A DNA stretch of 64,000 bases, taken from Embleya scabrispora DSM 41855. Its GTDB lineage: Bacteria; Actinomycetota; Actinomycetes; Streptomycetales; Streptomycetaceae. Position numbers and translations under genes: made by a program. The notes beneath the pieces are model-generated. The model worked only from the letters and a program-made list of their open reading frames with translations, did not search any database and was not told where the DNA came from. Position 1 is the first letter of the stretch; the number at the start of each line of letters is the position of its first letter. The DNA lies in contig NZ_KB889682.1 of assembly GCF_000372745.1 (NCBI RefSeq), positions 1-64,000 of the forward strand, in the 5' to 3' direction. Positions 32,134 through 40,423 of the stretch are shown here, piece by piece.

Positions 32134-33191
32134 ACTTTCACCCTCGGATCTTGGAGTGCGTAGATGAAGTTCGCCACCATGTTGGCGACCACGACCGCGG
32201 CTGAGAAAACGAGGAACAGCGCCTGCAGAAGCGGCAGATCGGGAATCCTCATGGCTTCGCTCGTGAGCAGTCCGAGCCCCGGGATGGAGAAGACGGTCTC
32301 GATGGTGATCGCACCACCCACGGTGAACGCCAGGTTGAGTGCGATGAGCGTGGTCAGGGGCAACCGGGCGTTCGGAAGGGCGTGTCGGTGCAGAACCTGC
32401 CGGTCGGAGAGCCCCTTGGCGCGCCCGGTGAGCAGGTAGTCCTCTCCCATGACGTCGAGCATTGACGACCGCATGATCATCGAGTACTCGGCGAGATACG
32501 TGACCGTCAGTGTCGTCGTCGGCAGGACGAGGTGCCAGATGGTGTCCGCGACGCCCTCGACGCTCATCGGTTCGACTCCGGGCGAATGGAGCCCGCCGAT
32601 GGGGAAGACGCCGAAGACGGGGTTGGCGGCGAACACCATGAACAGCAACAGACCGAGCCACCATTCCGGCATGGAGTACATGACGGTCGCGAAGACCGAT
32701 GTCGAGCGGTCGAACCGCCCGCCGTGCTTCCACGCCTGCCGGCTGCCCAGCCGGCTTCCCAGCCAGATCGACAGAACTGTCGCCGGCAGGACGAGGAGGA
32801 GGGTCGGCCATACGCGCTCCGCGATGAGCTCGGGGACCGGTTTGGAGTACTGGAAGGAAACGCCGAAGTCTCCCGTGAAGACCTGCTTCAGGTATTTTCC
32901 GAACTGGATCCACATCGATTCGTCGAGTCCCAGCCGGCGCCGGATCTCTTCCAGGTCCTCTGCGGTACGAGCCTTTCCTCGTCCGAGGGTCCGTTCGGGA
33001 TGGGGGTTGATCACCCGGAACAGGAAGAAGTTCACGACGATGACGAACATCAGCGCGAAAGCCGAACCGGCGAACTGCGTCAGCACGAACCTGCGGCTGA
33101 AGCGGCCGGCGAGCCGTGAACGTCGATGAGGAAAGCCTGGTCCGACCAGCCCGTCGACATGGGGGGTGGTAGAGATCGATTGCGACGTCAT
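32130..33191 (-). CDS. Peptide ABC transporter permease, DppB/OppB type
   Basis: 353 residues from ATG 33191, overlapping the binding-protein stop. First helix near residue 45 (AGSAFALMFVIVVNFFLFRV), then the long extracytoplasmic loop with IRRRLGLDESMWIQFGKYLK typical of DppB, and five more helices. The EAA loop is TGRAKGLSDRQVLHRHALPN. GDFGVSFQYSKPVPELI is a diagnostic DppB block. Partner of the DppC-type permease. Confidence 0.9.
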   Translation of the reverse strand: MTSQSISTTPHVDGLVGPGFPHRRSRLAGRFSRRFVLTQFAGSAFALMFVIVVNFFLFRVINPHPERTLGRGKARTAEDLEEIRRRLGLDESMWIQFGKYLKQVFTGDFGVSFQYSKPVPELIAERVWPTLLLVLPATVLSIWLGSRLGSRQAWKHGGRFDRSTSVFATVMYSMPEWWLGLLLFMVFAANPVFGVFPIGGLHSPGVEPMSVEGVADTIWHLVLPTTTLTVTYLAEYSMIMRSSMLDVMGEDYLLTGRAKGLSDRQVLHRHALPNARLPLTTLIALNLAFTVGGAITIETVFSIPGLGLLTSEAMRIPDLPLLQALFLVFSAAVVVANMVANFIYALQDPRVKV

Positions 33192-35101
33192 TCTCGCTCC
33201 TCCGCTGTCGCTCGGCGCCATCGCGCTACTGCGAATCGCCCGAGTAGCAAGACCAGAATCAGCGTTGCGAGGCTGCGGTAGACGACTGTGGCCGTTCGCG
33301 CGGTTCGGTCCGCACTCACGTCCTGAGCGGCACCATCGGTCGGCCTCAGGTCGTAGAGACTGGTGACGTCGGCCATGACGTCACCGCCAGGCTGAAACGC
33401 GGAAGTCCATCCCCTCCACCGATCGCTGCGATATGCCTGCTGCGCCATCGGCTGTCCCATCACGATGTAGGGAGCATCGTGGTAGAGAATCTGCTGCATC
33501 TTCTTGATGATCTCGACGCGTTTGTCGTGGTCCAGTTCGTTTTTCTGGCTGGTGTACAGTTCGTCGTATTCCTTGGAGCAGTACCAGCTGTCACTCTGAA
33601 GCGCGCGTTGGCCGCAGGTCAGGTAGACGAGCATCGAGTCGGGGTCGTCACTGAATCCCCACCCCCACCAGAACATGTCGTAATTCCCGCTCAGGATTTC
33701 ATCGGTCAGCTTGTCGGCCGTCATCGCGTCGATCGTGATGTCGAATCCGAGATTCTCCATCCACTCGCGGATGAGTCGAGTGGCGAGAAGGGATGACTGG
33801 TCCGACGCGTCAACCGCGATCCGGAGCCGTGGTACCGAGCGGCCGGTCGGAAGGGTGCGCCTTCCGTGGGCGTCCAGCTTGTAGCCGGCCTCGTCGAGCC
33901 TCTTGGCGGCGAGTTTCGGATCGTACGCCGTGCCGTCTGCCGGCGGCTTCCACTGGAAGTCCGGGAAGCCGTCGGGGACGATCGTCCGCAGAGGTGACAG
34001 GCCTCCTTTGAACGCCTTGCGTGAAAGCTCCGCCGGATCGAAGGCGGTGGACAACGCGAAACGGAACTTCGGATCGAGAACCGCAGGGTTCGGATCACCG
34101 AGCGGGTGGCCTGTCTCGAGGTCGGCAGAGCCCGAATTGAAACCCACTTCGACGAAGTTGCCGAGGAGCGGGAATTGATCGGCGAACATGTGCTGCTGAC
34201 TCTTGAGCTTTCGAACCTGCAGCGCGTTCACGCTCGCTGTATAGTCGATCTCCCCCTTTCGAATCGCCTGCATGATCGTGTCCTGTGCTTTGAAGAACTG
34301 CCAGTCGACGTACGTGACCGGACTGAGCCCACGCCAGTTGCCGGGCCACGCTTCGAAGCGGTACAGCGAGCTGCCCGTCCCTCCCTCAAGAAGTCGGTAG
34401 GGCCCGGATGTCACCAAGCTTTTCGGACCGAGAGGATACCGGTCGAGTTTCTCGTCGGGATAATGCTCCAAGATGTGCTTCGGGAGTATAGGGATCGGCA
34501 TTTTTGGCAGTGTCGCGCTCGGCGCGCCAAGGCTCAGCTCGACGGTGTTGTCATCCGGGGCTTCCACGGTTTGCACGTTGTCGAGATAATTTCCCCATGT
34601 ACTGTTCCCCTGCCCACCCTTAAGCACGCGGCCGAGCGTATATGCTGCGTCGGCCGCGGTGAGCGGTGTCCCGTCGCTCCATTTGAGACCAGGCCGCATG
34701 TGGTACGTGACGGTAAGGCCGTCAGTCGCGACATTCCACGATTCGGCGAGCCCCGGTCCCTGTTCGGTGAGGGAATCGTGAGAGGGCGAGGTCAGCGCCT
34801 CGAACAGGTACGGTATGAGGGCGTACGAGTTGGACAGGATGTATGTCAAGGGATTAAGCGTGTCGACCTCGCCAACGGCCCCGATAGTGAGCTTTCCGCC
34901 CGCGCCCCGCGTGCCTGCGCTGCCAGGTCCTGATGCAACCGCATCGGTCCCCGACTGATGACCGGCAACGGCGGAGGACGCGGTAAACATGCTGGTAAGG
35001 AACGCTGCAAGAGCTATCGCTGCCAGAGACGCGGTGGCGACTCGCGAGAAAGAGACTCGGGGGTGAAACCTGCGACAACCTGATGCGGATCTCCACGACA
35101 T
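33188..35101 (-). CDS. Peptide-binding protein (SBP family 5) with C-terminal membrane anchor
   Basis: 637 residues. N-terminal signal peptide: basic start, hydrophobic core (VATASLAAIALAAFLTSMFT), AVAG cleavage region and no lipobox Cys. Mature part is a family 5 solute-binding protein: GEVDTLNPLTYILSNSYALI, LAESWNVATDGLTVTYHMRP, KFRFALSTAFD, FWWGWGFSDDPDSMLVYLT. At the C-terminus, VVYRSLATLILVLLLGRFAV followed by basic residues is a membrane anchor replacing the usual lipid. It captures peptides or similar solutes outside the cell. First gene of the transporter-decarboxylase operon. Start at 35101 has GAGGGAGG upstream, and a hairpin sits just above it. Confidence 0.87.
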   Translation of the reverse strand: MSWRSASGCRRFHPRVSFSRVATASLAAIALAAFLTSMFTASSAVAGHQSGTDAVASGPGSAGTRGAGGKLTIGAVGEVDTLNPLTYILSNSYALIPYLFEALTSPSHDSLTEQGPGLAESWNVATDGLTVTYHMRPGLKWSDGTPLTAADAAYTLGRVLKGGQGNSTWGNYLDNVQTVEAPDDNTVELSLGAPSATLPKMPIPILPKHILEHYPDEKLDRYPLGPKSLVTSGPYRLLEGGTGSSLYRFEAWPGNWRGLSPVTYVDWQFFKAQDTIMQAIRKGEIDYTASVNALQVRKLKSQQHMFADQFPLLGNFVEVGFNSGSADLETGHPLGDPNPAVLDPKFRFALSTAFDPAELSRKAFKGGLSPLRTIVPDGFPDFQWKPPADGTAYDPKLAAKRLDEAGYKLDAHGRRTLPTGRSVPRLRIAVDASDQSSLLATRLIREWMENLGFDITIDAMTADKLTDEILSGNYDMFWWGWGFSDDPDSMLVYLTCGQRALQSDSWYCSKEYDELYTSQKNELDHDKRVEIIKKMQQILYHDAPYIVMGQPMAQQAYRSDRWRGWTSAFQPGGDVMADVTSLYDLRPTDGAAQDVSADRTARTATVVYRSLATLILVLLLGRFAVARWRRATAEERE

Positions 35102-35114
35102 ACTGAGCCTCCCT

Positions 35115-35133
35115 CACGCCGGCGACCGGCGTG
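35115..35133 (-). promoter_or_regulatory. Hairpin directly above the binding-protein RBS
   Basis: CACGCCGG-cga-CCGGCGTG is a perfect 8-bp-arm dyad ending one or two bases from the GAGGGAGG ribosome binding site of the binding-protein gene. In RNA it would be a very stable hairpin, and in DNA it could be an operator. Position suits protection of the transporter mRNA 5' end or regulation. The rest of 35134-35232 is comparatively AT-richer and probably holds the operon promoter, but I cannot fix the boxes. Confidence 0.45.
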
Positions 35134-35272
35134 TCCACGTCCTCGAAGGTGCGCCCTCGCGGAATGTGCGTCTCGTATTCCGATCAGTAGACCAGCCGAT
35201 GCCCTGGGCATCTTTGGCGCTTCGGCTGAATTTTGCGCGGCAGATTTAGACTGACGGTCATATTTGGCGCGC

Positions 35273-35497
35273 TCACGCGATCCTCACTGGAGCGTGTCTC
35301 TCCGGTGGCATCGTCAGTTGACCTGACATGGTTGGCCGGTCGGCGATCGTGTGCGGGACGGGGATGCGCACGCGCTTCCCCGCCGCAATCGACGGGGCGG
35401 TGTCGTTCCCGGCAGCGGGTTCGACGACGATCAGTTCCACGCCGGGCAGCAGACCTCGGGCGGCGAGGTCGGCGGCGCGCTCGCGGGCGCCGTCATC
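35273..35497 (-). pseudogene. 3' remnant of a PLP threonine/serine dehydratase-like gene
   Basis: The minus-strand frame reads LLPGVELIVVEPAAGNDTAP then SIAAGKRVRIPVPHTIADRP and ends at 35273. This matches the last part of the catalytic domain in threonine/hydroxyaspartate dehydratase-like PLP enzymes (GV.PE.GDD...G.R..IP.P.TIADG). The PLP Lys region and everything upstream of about 35500 are missing. It is a truncated leftover between the island's promoter and an IS3 remnant. Confidence 0.5.
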
Positions 35498-35829
35498 GGA
35501 GTGTTCTTTCTTCGGCTCCTTCGCCCCGGCCGCCGGTGACCGGGGCGGCGCTGCGGCCCGTGCGTTGGCGACGTCCTCGATCTTCACGTGCGGCGTGGCG
35601 GTCGCAGCCACGATCCCGGTCCGCCTGCTCCCCAGCCGTACGCCCAGCGCCGCCCGAACGGATCCGGCACGGCCCCGAAGGCCGGCTTGTCGACTGCCCG
35701 GGACCCACCGGCGCGGCCACCACACCCCCATCCACCACACCCGCGGCACCTACTTTGCCGACCTGTACGAGATGGCATACGCGAACACCAGTCGCATGAC
35801 ACACCGGGACACCGCTTGCCAGGCCCGCC

Positions 35830-35938
35830 TCGACACCTTCCGATCGCCGCAGGCACTCAAGCCTCGGACAAGTCGGCCCCACCGCCTACGAAGCGGCCTT
35901 CACCACAAGCACAACCACACTCACTCAAGCCGCATAAG
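35830..35938 (+). pseudogene. 3' end of an IS3-family transposase (OrfB)
   Basis: A plus-strand frame reads DRRRHSSLGQVGPTAYEAAF then TTSTTTLTQAA and stops at 35936-35938. RRRHSSLG..P..YE is the hallmark C-terminal motif of IS3-family OrfB integrases. Upstream to about 35.7 kb, frame-shifted bits may belong to the same gene but are unclear. The end of this remnant overlaps the 3' end of the MFS gene on the other strand. The remaining sequence from 35500 to 35830 shows no recognisable gene. Confidence 0.62.
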
Positions 35939-37303
35939 ACGTGTCCTCGCATCGGGGAGAACCCCCACCTGTGGTTGGGGCGCGCGGACGGTGTTGTGGA
36001 TCTGCCAGCCGCACCACATGCCCGGGAGCATCCACATGGCGGTTCCCAGGGACATCAGCACGGTGATGGCGTGACGTGCTCGGGCATCCGGGTGGTCGCC
36101 GCCGCCGTACCCGGCAAAGGACAGGGCAAGGGCGGCGATCCAGACGACGACCGCGGCGAGTGCGGTTTGGGCGAAGGCCGCCAGGCCGTAGAGGGTGCCT
36201 TCACGGCGTTCTCCGGTGCGGGCCGATTCGATGTCGGCGATGTCGGGGAGAAGGGCCCAGCCGGTGACGGCGACTGCCATACTGCCGGCCGAGCTGAGCA
36301 TGATGAGCGTCCAGAACAGGACGTCGTCGCCCCGGCCCGGGAAGACGAACAGGCACTGCACCACGGCCCAGCAGCCGGTGAACAGCAGGTATGTACGGGG
36401 CTTGCCGAACCGGTCGGTCATTCGGCGCACCAACGGCAGCCACGCGAGTCCGGCCGCGAACCAGGTGAGCATCACCAGGGACGCGGTGTCCTCGCTGTAG
36501 CCCATGACATGGATGCCGTAGTACACCGCGACCGCGCCCGTGACACTCAAGGGTGCCCAACCGAACGCGAGCATGCCCAGCGTCAGTCGCACGGTCCGGG
36601 ACTCGCGAACCATCGCCATGCCGTCTCGTGGTCGGACGGTCGCCGGTTCTGCCGCCGGTTCGCGGCCGCGCGCCGTCGCCCAGGTCACCAGCAGGCCGCC
36701 GGTGGCCAACAGGGCGCATACCGCGGCGGCGGCCGACCAGCCCGCCTTGTCGCTCCCGCCCAGGGCGTCGCCGAGTACCTCGTGGAGCGCGAGGGGGGTG
36801 ACTGCGCCGACGAGTGCGCCGAGTTGTGAGAAGGCGGTGCGTACGCTCGACAGGGCGGTGCGCTCGGTCGGGTCGGTGCTCAGTTCGGCGCCGAGGGCTC
36901 CGTACGGCACGTAGAAGACGGTCAGACTGGTGAACCAGGCCAGTGCGACCGCGGTGTAGTAGGCCGCACGGGCGATGCCCGTCAGGCCGAAGTCGGTGAA
37001 CAGCAGCCAGGACGTTACCGTGTATGGGATCGCCGCGGCCGTCAGGAAGGGGAGTCTGCGTCCGTGGCGCGAGCGCAGGCGGTCCGAGCGCCGGCCGATG
37101 TACGGCTGGAGGACCGCGTTCCACACCGTGCCCAGCGCCACCACCGTTCCACCGAGCGCGGCGGACGCGCCGACGACGTCGGTCATGTAGTAGAGGAACA
37201 GGGTGGAAAACGCCGTCCACATCACGGCGTTGGCCCACTCGCCGCCTCCATACCCCCACCGCACGCGTCTCGGCAGGGCCCGGGCGCATGCGGGGCGTGT
37301 CAT
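35921..37303 (-). CDS. MFS sugar:cation symporter-like (GPH family) transporter
   Basis: 460 residues from ATG 37303, with GGAGGCACGTC upstream and ATGA overlap with the CocE-type gene. About 12 membrane helices in two halves. The YMTDVVG and LQPYIGRRSDRLRSRHGRR blocks near the N-terminus are the GPH/MelB loop motif. A second half-repeat has VRRMTDRFGKPRTYLLF. It probably imports a glycoside, ester or other substrate that the coupled hydrolase processes. The last few codons (about the final six) fall within the IS3 remnant read backwards, so the natural C-terminus has been replaced. Confidence 0.8.
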   Translation of the reverse strand: MTRPACARALPRRVRWGYGGGEWANAVMWTAFSTLFLYYMTDVVGASAALGGTVVALGTVWNAVLQPYIGRRSDRLRSRHGRRLPFLTAAAIPYTVTSWLLFTDFGLTGIARAAYYTAVALAWFTSLTVFYVPYGALGAELSTDPTERTALSSVRTAFSQLGALVGAVTPLALHEVLGDALGGSDKAGWSAAAAVCALLATGGLLVTWATARGREPAAEPATVRPRDGMAMVRESRTVRLTLGMLAFGWAPLSVTGAVAVYYGIHVMGYSEDTASLVMLTWFAAGLAWLPLVRRMTDRFGKPRTYLLFTGCWAVVQCLFVFPGRGDDVLFWTLIMLSSAGSMAVAVTGWALLPDIADIESARTGERREGTLYGLAAFAQTALAAVVVWIAALALSFAGYGGGDHPDARARHAITVLMSLGTAMWMLPGMWCGWQIHNTVRAPQPQVGVLPDARTRLMRLE

Positions 37304-39048
37304 GACGTGCCTCCGGCAACCCGCAGGTCCAGGTGGGACGCGGCGGCCGCGTCGTGATGAATCGTCGTCGTGCCCGCACGGGTGTTGCGGTCCCAGCGGT
37401 CGAAGGCGCTGCCGGATATCTCGACGCCGATTCGATGACCCGCGCGGAAGCGATGACCGGTGGCCCCCAGGCTGACGTGCGCGGCATACACGCGACCCGG
37501 TTCCACCGGCGTCGGCGCGTTGGCGGGATCGCGGTGCGCCAGGCGCCGGATGCCCTCCTGGACGAGCTGGGCGCAACCGTCAGGGGCGATGTCGACCAAC
37601 GCGACGGTGACGTCCGCGTCATCAGCGGTCGTGGAGGCGTGGATCGTGGCCGTGATCGGGCCGACGACGACCATTTCGTCCGTCAGCGGATCGCTGCGGT
37701 AGACCAACACATCGGGGCGCGTGTGGAGATCGCGGCGGTCTGCCAGCGCTTTGGTCATCGCCCACAGGTCCTTGCCTTCCCACGGCGCCGCCGGGTCGGC
37801 CGGGTCGTAGGCGAACCGTGCCGCGTGCTCGGTGACCTCGGGTTCGCCGGCGGTGAGTTCGCGGTTGCCCCGCAGGTAGAGGCGGAGTTCGGCGGTGTCG
37901 CGGGGTGGCCATGCGTCGTCGGTGTGCCAGCGGTCGGCTCCGGTGACGTACGCCCGTACCCGGGGTCCGTCGAGCTTGACGGGTACCGCCGTCGACCCGC
38001 CGGTTTGGGCGAGGACCTCGTCCGTGAACGCCAGCACCCGGTCCCAGGAGCGAGAGCCGGTCGGGATCGCAATGCGGCCCACCTTGCCGTCGAAGTCGCA
38101 GCTCGTCTCGTGGTCGGTCGGGCCGATCACCAGGCGCCTGAGGTGCGCAAGGTCCGGGCGGCGCTCCTCGAGCTCGGTCCAGCACTGCAGCGTGCCCGGC
38201 AGCAGGTTGTCGTACCAGCCGCTCCACACCATCGTCGGCACCTCGACGCGGTCGAGCAGGTGCCGGAAGTCGTGCGCGTTCCAGAAGTCGTCGTCGCGCT
38301 CCGTGCGTTGGGGGCGGTCGGCGAACTCGCGGTAGAGCCCGCTGGGCAGTCCGGCCGCGTCCGCCATGTCCCGTACCGGCAGATGCCGGGTATCGAAGCG
38401 GTGCCAGTTGAGGAACCCGCGCCCGGCCTGGTCGCACGCCCACATCGCGGTGCTGCCGAGGCACAGCGCGCCGCCCTCGAACAGCAGCGTGTGCATGTCC
38501 AGCCCCATGTCGCCCGGCGAGATGCAGGCCAGCGCGGGATGGCCGGACGCTGCGGCGGCCCACTGGGTAAAGGCGTAGTAGGACTCGCCGGTCATCGCCA
38601 CCCGGCCGTCACACCAGGGCTGGTCGGCCACCCAGTCGATCGTGTCGTAGCCGTCGTCGACCTCGTGCACCAACGGACGCCACTCGCCCTCCGAACCGAA
38701 CCGGCCGCGGACGTCCTGCACCACCGCCGCGTAGCCGCGCCGGGCCCAGAAACGGCCGACGGCGGGCATGTACGCGTACGCCTCGCGGATCCCGTACGGC
38801 ATCCGGATCAGCATCGCCGGGTGCCGGTTCCCGGACGGCCGTGCGGTGCGGTCGGCCGGCAGGTAGACATCCGTCAGCAGGCGCACGCCGTCGCGCATCG
38901 ACACCATCGCGCCCCGCACCACCCGCACCTTGGGGAAACGCTCCGGCGACGCCGAGGGCAGTTCCTTGAACGGCAAGGCAAGATGTTTCGCGCCGACCAG
39001 ACATGCCCGGGTCATCCCCCACTTTGCGTCCGCACTGAGATGCTTCAT
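37300..39048 (-). CDS. CocE/NonD-type serine hydrolase (S15 family)
   Basis: 582 residues from ATG 39048 with GGGAG upstream. An earlier in-frame start gives a long basic leader and is rejected. X-Pro dipeptidyl-peptidase/cocaine esterase fold: VSMRDGVRLLTDVYLPAD, nucleophile in AMTGESYYAFTQW, GWYDNLLPG, IGPTDH with the catalytic His region, and a C-terminal jelly-roll domain (about 400-582, DVLVYRSDPLTDEMVVVGPI). Cytosolic esterase, amidase or peptidase. First gene of a two-gene operon with the MFS transporter and divergent from a TetR gene. Confidence 0.86.
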   Translation of the reverse strand: MKHLSADAKWGMTRACLVGAKHLALPFKELPSASPERFPKVRVVRGAMVSMRDGVRLLTDVYLPADRTARPSGNRHPAMLIRMPYGIREAYAYMPAVGRFWARRGYAAVVQDVRGRFGSEGEWRPLVHEVDDGYDTIDWVADQPWCDGRVAMTGESYYAFTQWAAAASGHPALACISPGDMGLDMHTLLFEGGALCLGSTAMWACDQAGRGFLNWHRFDTRHLPVRDMADAAGLPSGLYREFADRPQRTERDDDFWNAHDFRHLLDRVEVPTMVWSGWYDNLLPGTLQCWTELEERRPDLAHLRRLVIGPTDHETSCDFDGKVGRIAIPTGSRSWDRVLAFTDEVLAQTGGSTAVPVKLDGPRVRAYVTGADRWHTDDAWPPRDTAELRLYLRGNRELTAGEPEVTEHAARFAYDPADPAAPWEGKDLWAMTKALADRRDLHTRPDVLVYRSDPLTDEMVVVGPITATIHASTTADDADVTVALVDIAPDGCAQLVQEGIRRLAHRDPANAPTPVEPGRVYAAHVSLGATGHRFRAGHRIGVEISGSAFDRWDRNTRAGTTTIHHDAAAASHLDLRVAGGTS

Positions 39049-39144
39049 CCGTGTCTCCCCTTCGCGACGTGACAGGCGGGTGACGCTAGTCGCCGCAGAA
39101 CGCGCGACCATGGGAAGAATTCGCCGGCATCTCAACGGAGTGAC

Positions 39145-39846
39145 ATGGACACATCACCCGGCACACCCCAGCCTCGCCGCAGACGCGGTCGGCCGCGCGA
39201 AGTCGTCCGCCGCGCCCCCGGGGAAGGCACCCCGCTGGACCGTCGCCCCGCGGACTCTCCACGGACGACTGCCGCGATCCTCGACGCCGCGCACCGCGTC
39301 CTGCTCCGCGCCGGGACGGCCGGGCTGACTCTGGTCGCCGTCGCTCGCGAAGCCCACGTCGACGTGACCACCGTCTCGTACCACTTCGGCACCCGGCACG
39401 GACTCATCGAATCCCTGATGGACCGGCTCTACCAGGACCAGGCGGCCGACTTCGCCGACAAGGCCCGCGAACTGCGACCCGGGCGCGAGCGCTGGCAGGC
39501 GTACCTCGACGGCGTCGTACGCATGTGTCAGGACGGCGACGCAACCCGCGCGTACTTCGCCATTGCCGTACTCGGCCTCCACGACGACGCATTGCGCGCC
39601 CGGCTCGCCAAACTGAACGCCTGGACGGTCCGTGCGTTCGCCGACACGATCCACGGCGACGCCGCTTCGAACGAACGTCCGATGCTGGATCCCGAACGCC
39701 TGCGCGTCATCGGCGAGTTCGTCTACGCGGCCGTCGACGGCATCGAACTCCACCACGCACTCGGCGACTACACGTACCCCCTGCACGACCTGCTCGCCAT
39801 CCTCGACGACGTCGTTGCGCGGCTACTCGCGCAGGACAGCCCCTGA
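39145..39846 (+). CDS. TetR-family transcriptional regulator
   Basis: 233 residues with GGAGTGAC before the ATG. The N-terminus is a basic, Pro-rich arm (about 1-40). HTH: TAAILDAAHRVLLRAGTAGL then REAHVDVTTVSYHFGTRHGL. The C-terminal domain includes MCQDGDATRAYFAIAVLGLH. Divergent from the CocE-hydrolase/MFS operon across 96 bases, in which GCGAC and GTCGC flank two GTGAC repeats, a weak operator candidate. It probably represses that operon until the substrate appears. Confidence 0.84.
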   Translation: MDTSPGTPQPRRRRGRPREVVRRAPGEGTPLDRRPADSPRTTAAILDAAHRVLLRAGTAGLTLVAVAREAHVDVTTVSYHFGTRHGLIESLMDRLYQDQAADFADKARELRPGRERWQAYLDGVVRMCQDGDATRAYFAIAVLGLHDDALRARLAKLNAWTVRAFADTIHGDAASNERPMLDPERLRVIGEFVYAAVDGIELHHALGDYTYPLHDLLAILDDVVARLLAQDSP

Positions 39847-40423
39847 CCTGCGCGAACGCCTGAGGCGCGGCGACGAGTAGGAGCAGCGCAAGGCAGAGGG
39901 ATGAGAGAGGACGGCCGGCGCTTCTCCCCTCGCCCCCGACGCGCTGGGACGGAGTTGCTCGCCGCCTCGGCGTCCGTTGTGCCGATGGTCCTCGATTCGC
40001 TTGTCGACCCCGTGACGGCGGTGGGTGGCGAAGGCCGTCGACGTGGGCGAGCGGTGTTCTTCAGTGCGGTGCCCGAGAGCGCCGCCGCTTTCGTCCGGGC
40101 GCCTGCACCTCGATGGGCGCCGGTTCCTCGGCGGTGGGCGTGGCCGCCCGGGCGTACCGGTTCACTGCTGTGGGCGTGCGGCCCCGATGGCGTCGACAGC
40201 AGCGTTTTGTCCGACACTTCGGGCAGCAGTTGGAGGTCGACGGGCTCGGGAATGTTCACGAGAAACTACTCGTGAATAAAGCCACACCCACGACCCCGAC
40301 CACCACCGACTCGCACTGCGCCACCCCACGCACGCCCGACGAACTCCTCACCACCCCATACCGCCCGCACCCTCCTGCCGGACCTCGAAGACCTGGTCGG
40401 AAGTGTCGTGTCGCCCGTTGGGC
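39847..40423. other. 577-base gap without recognisable gene
   Basis: Between the convergent TetR (ends 39846) and luciferase-like oxidoreductase (ends 40424) genes. Frames on both strands are Ala/Arg/Pro-rich, with no family motif, no good ribosome binding site and no obvious strong hairpin. About 40275-40385 is unusually C-rich on the plus strand (repeated CCAC and CCGAC). I see no function. Confidence 0.5.

Noticed and set aside
39768-40259. A 163-codon minus-strand frame between TetR and the LLM gene
   Set aside because: Low-complexity composition, overlap with the TetR end, and no start signal or family resemblance.
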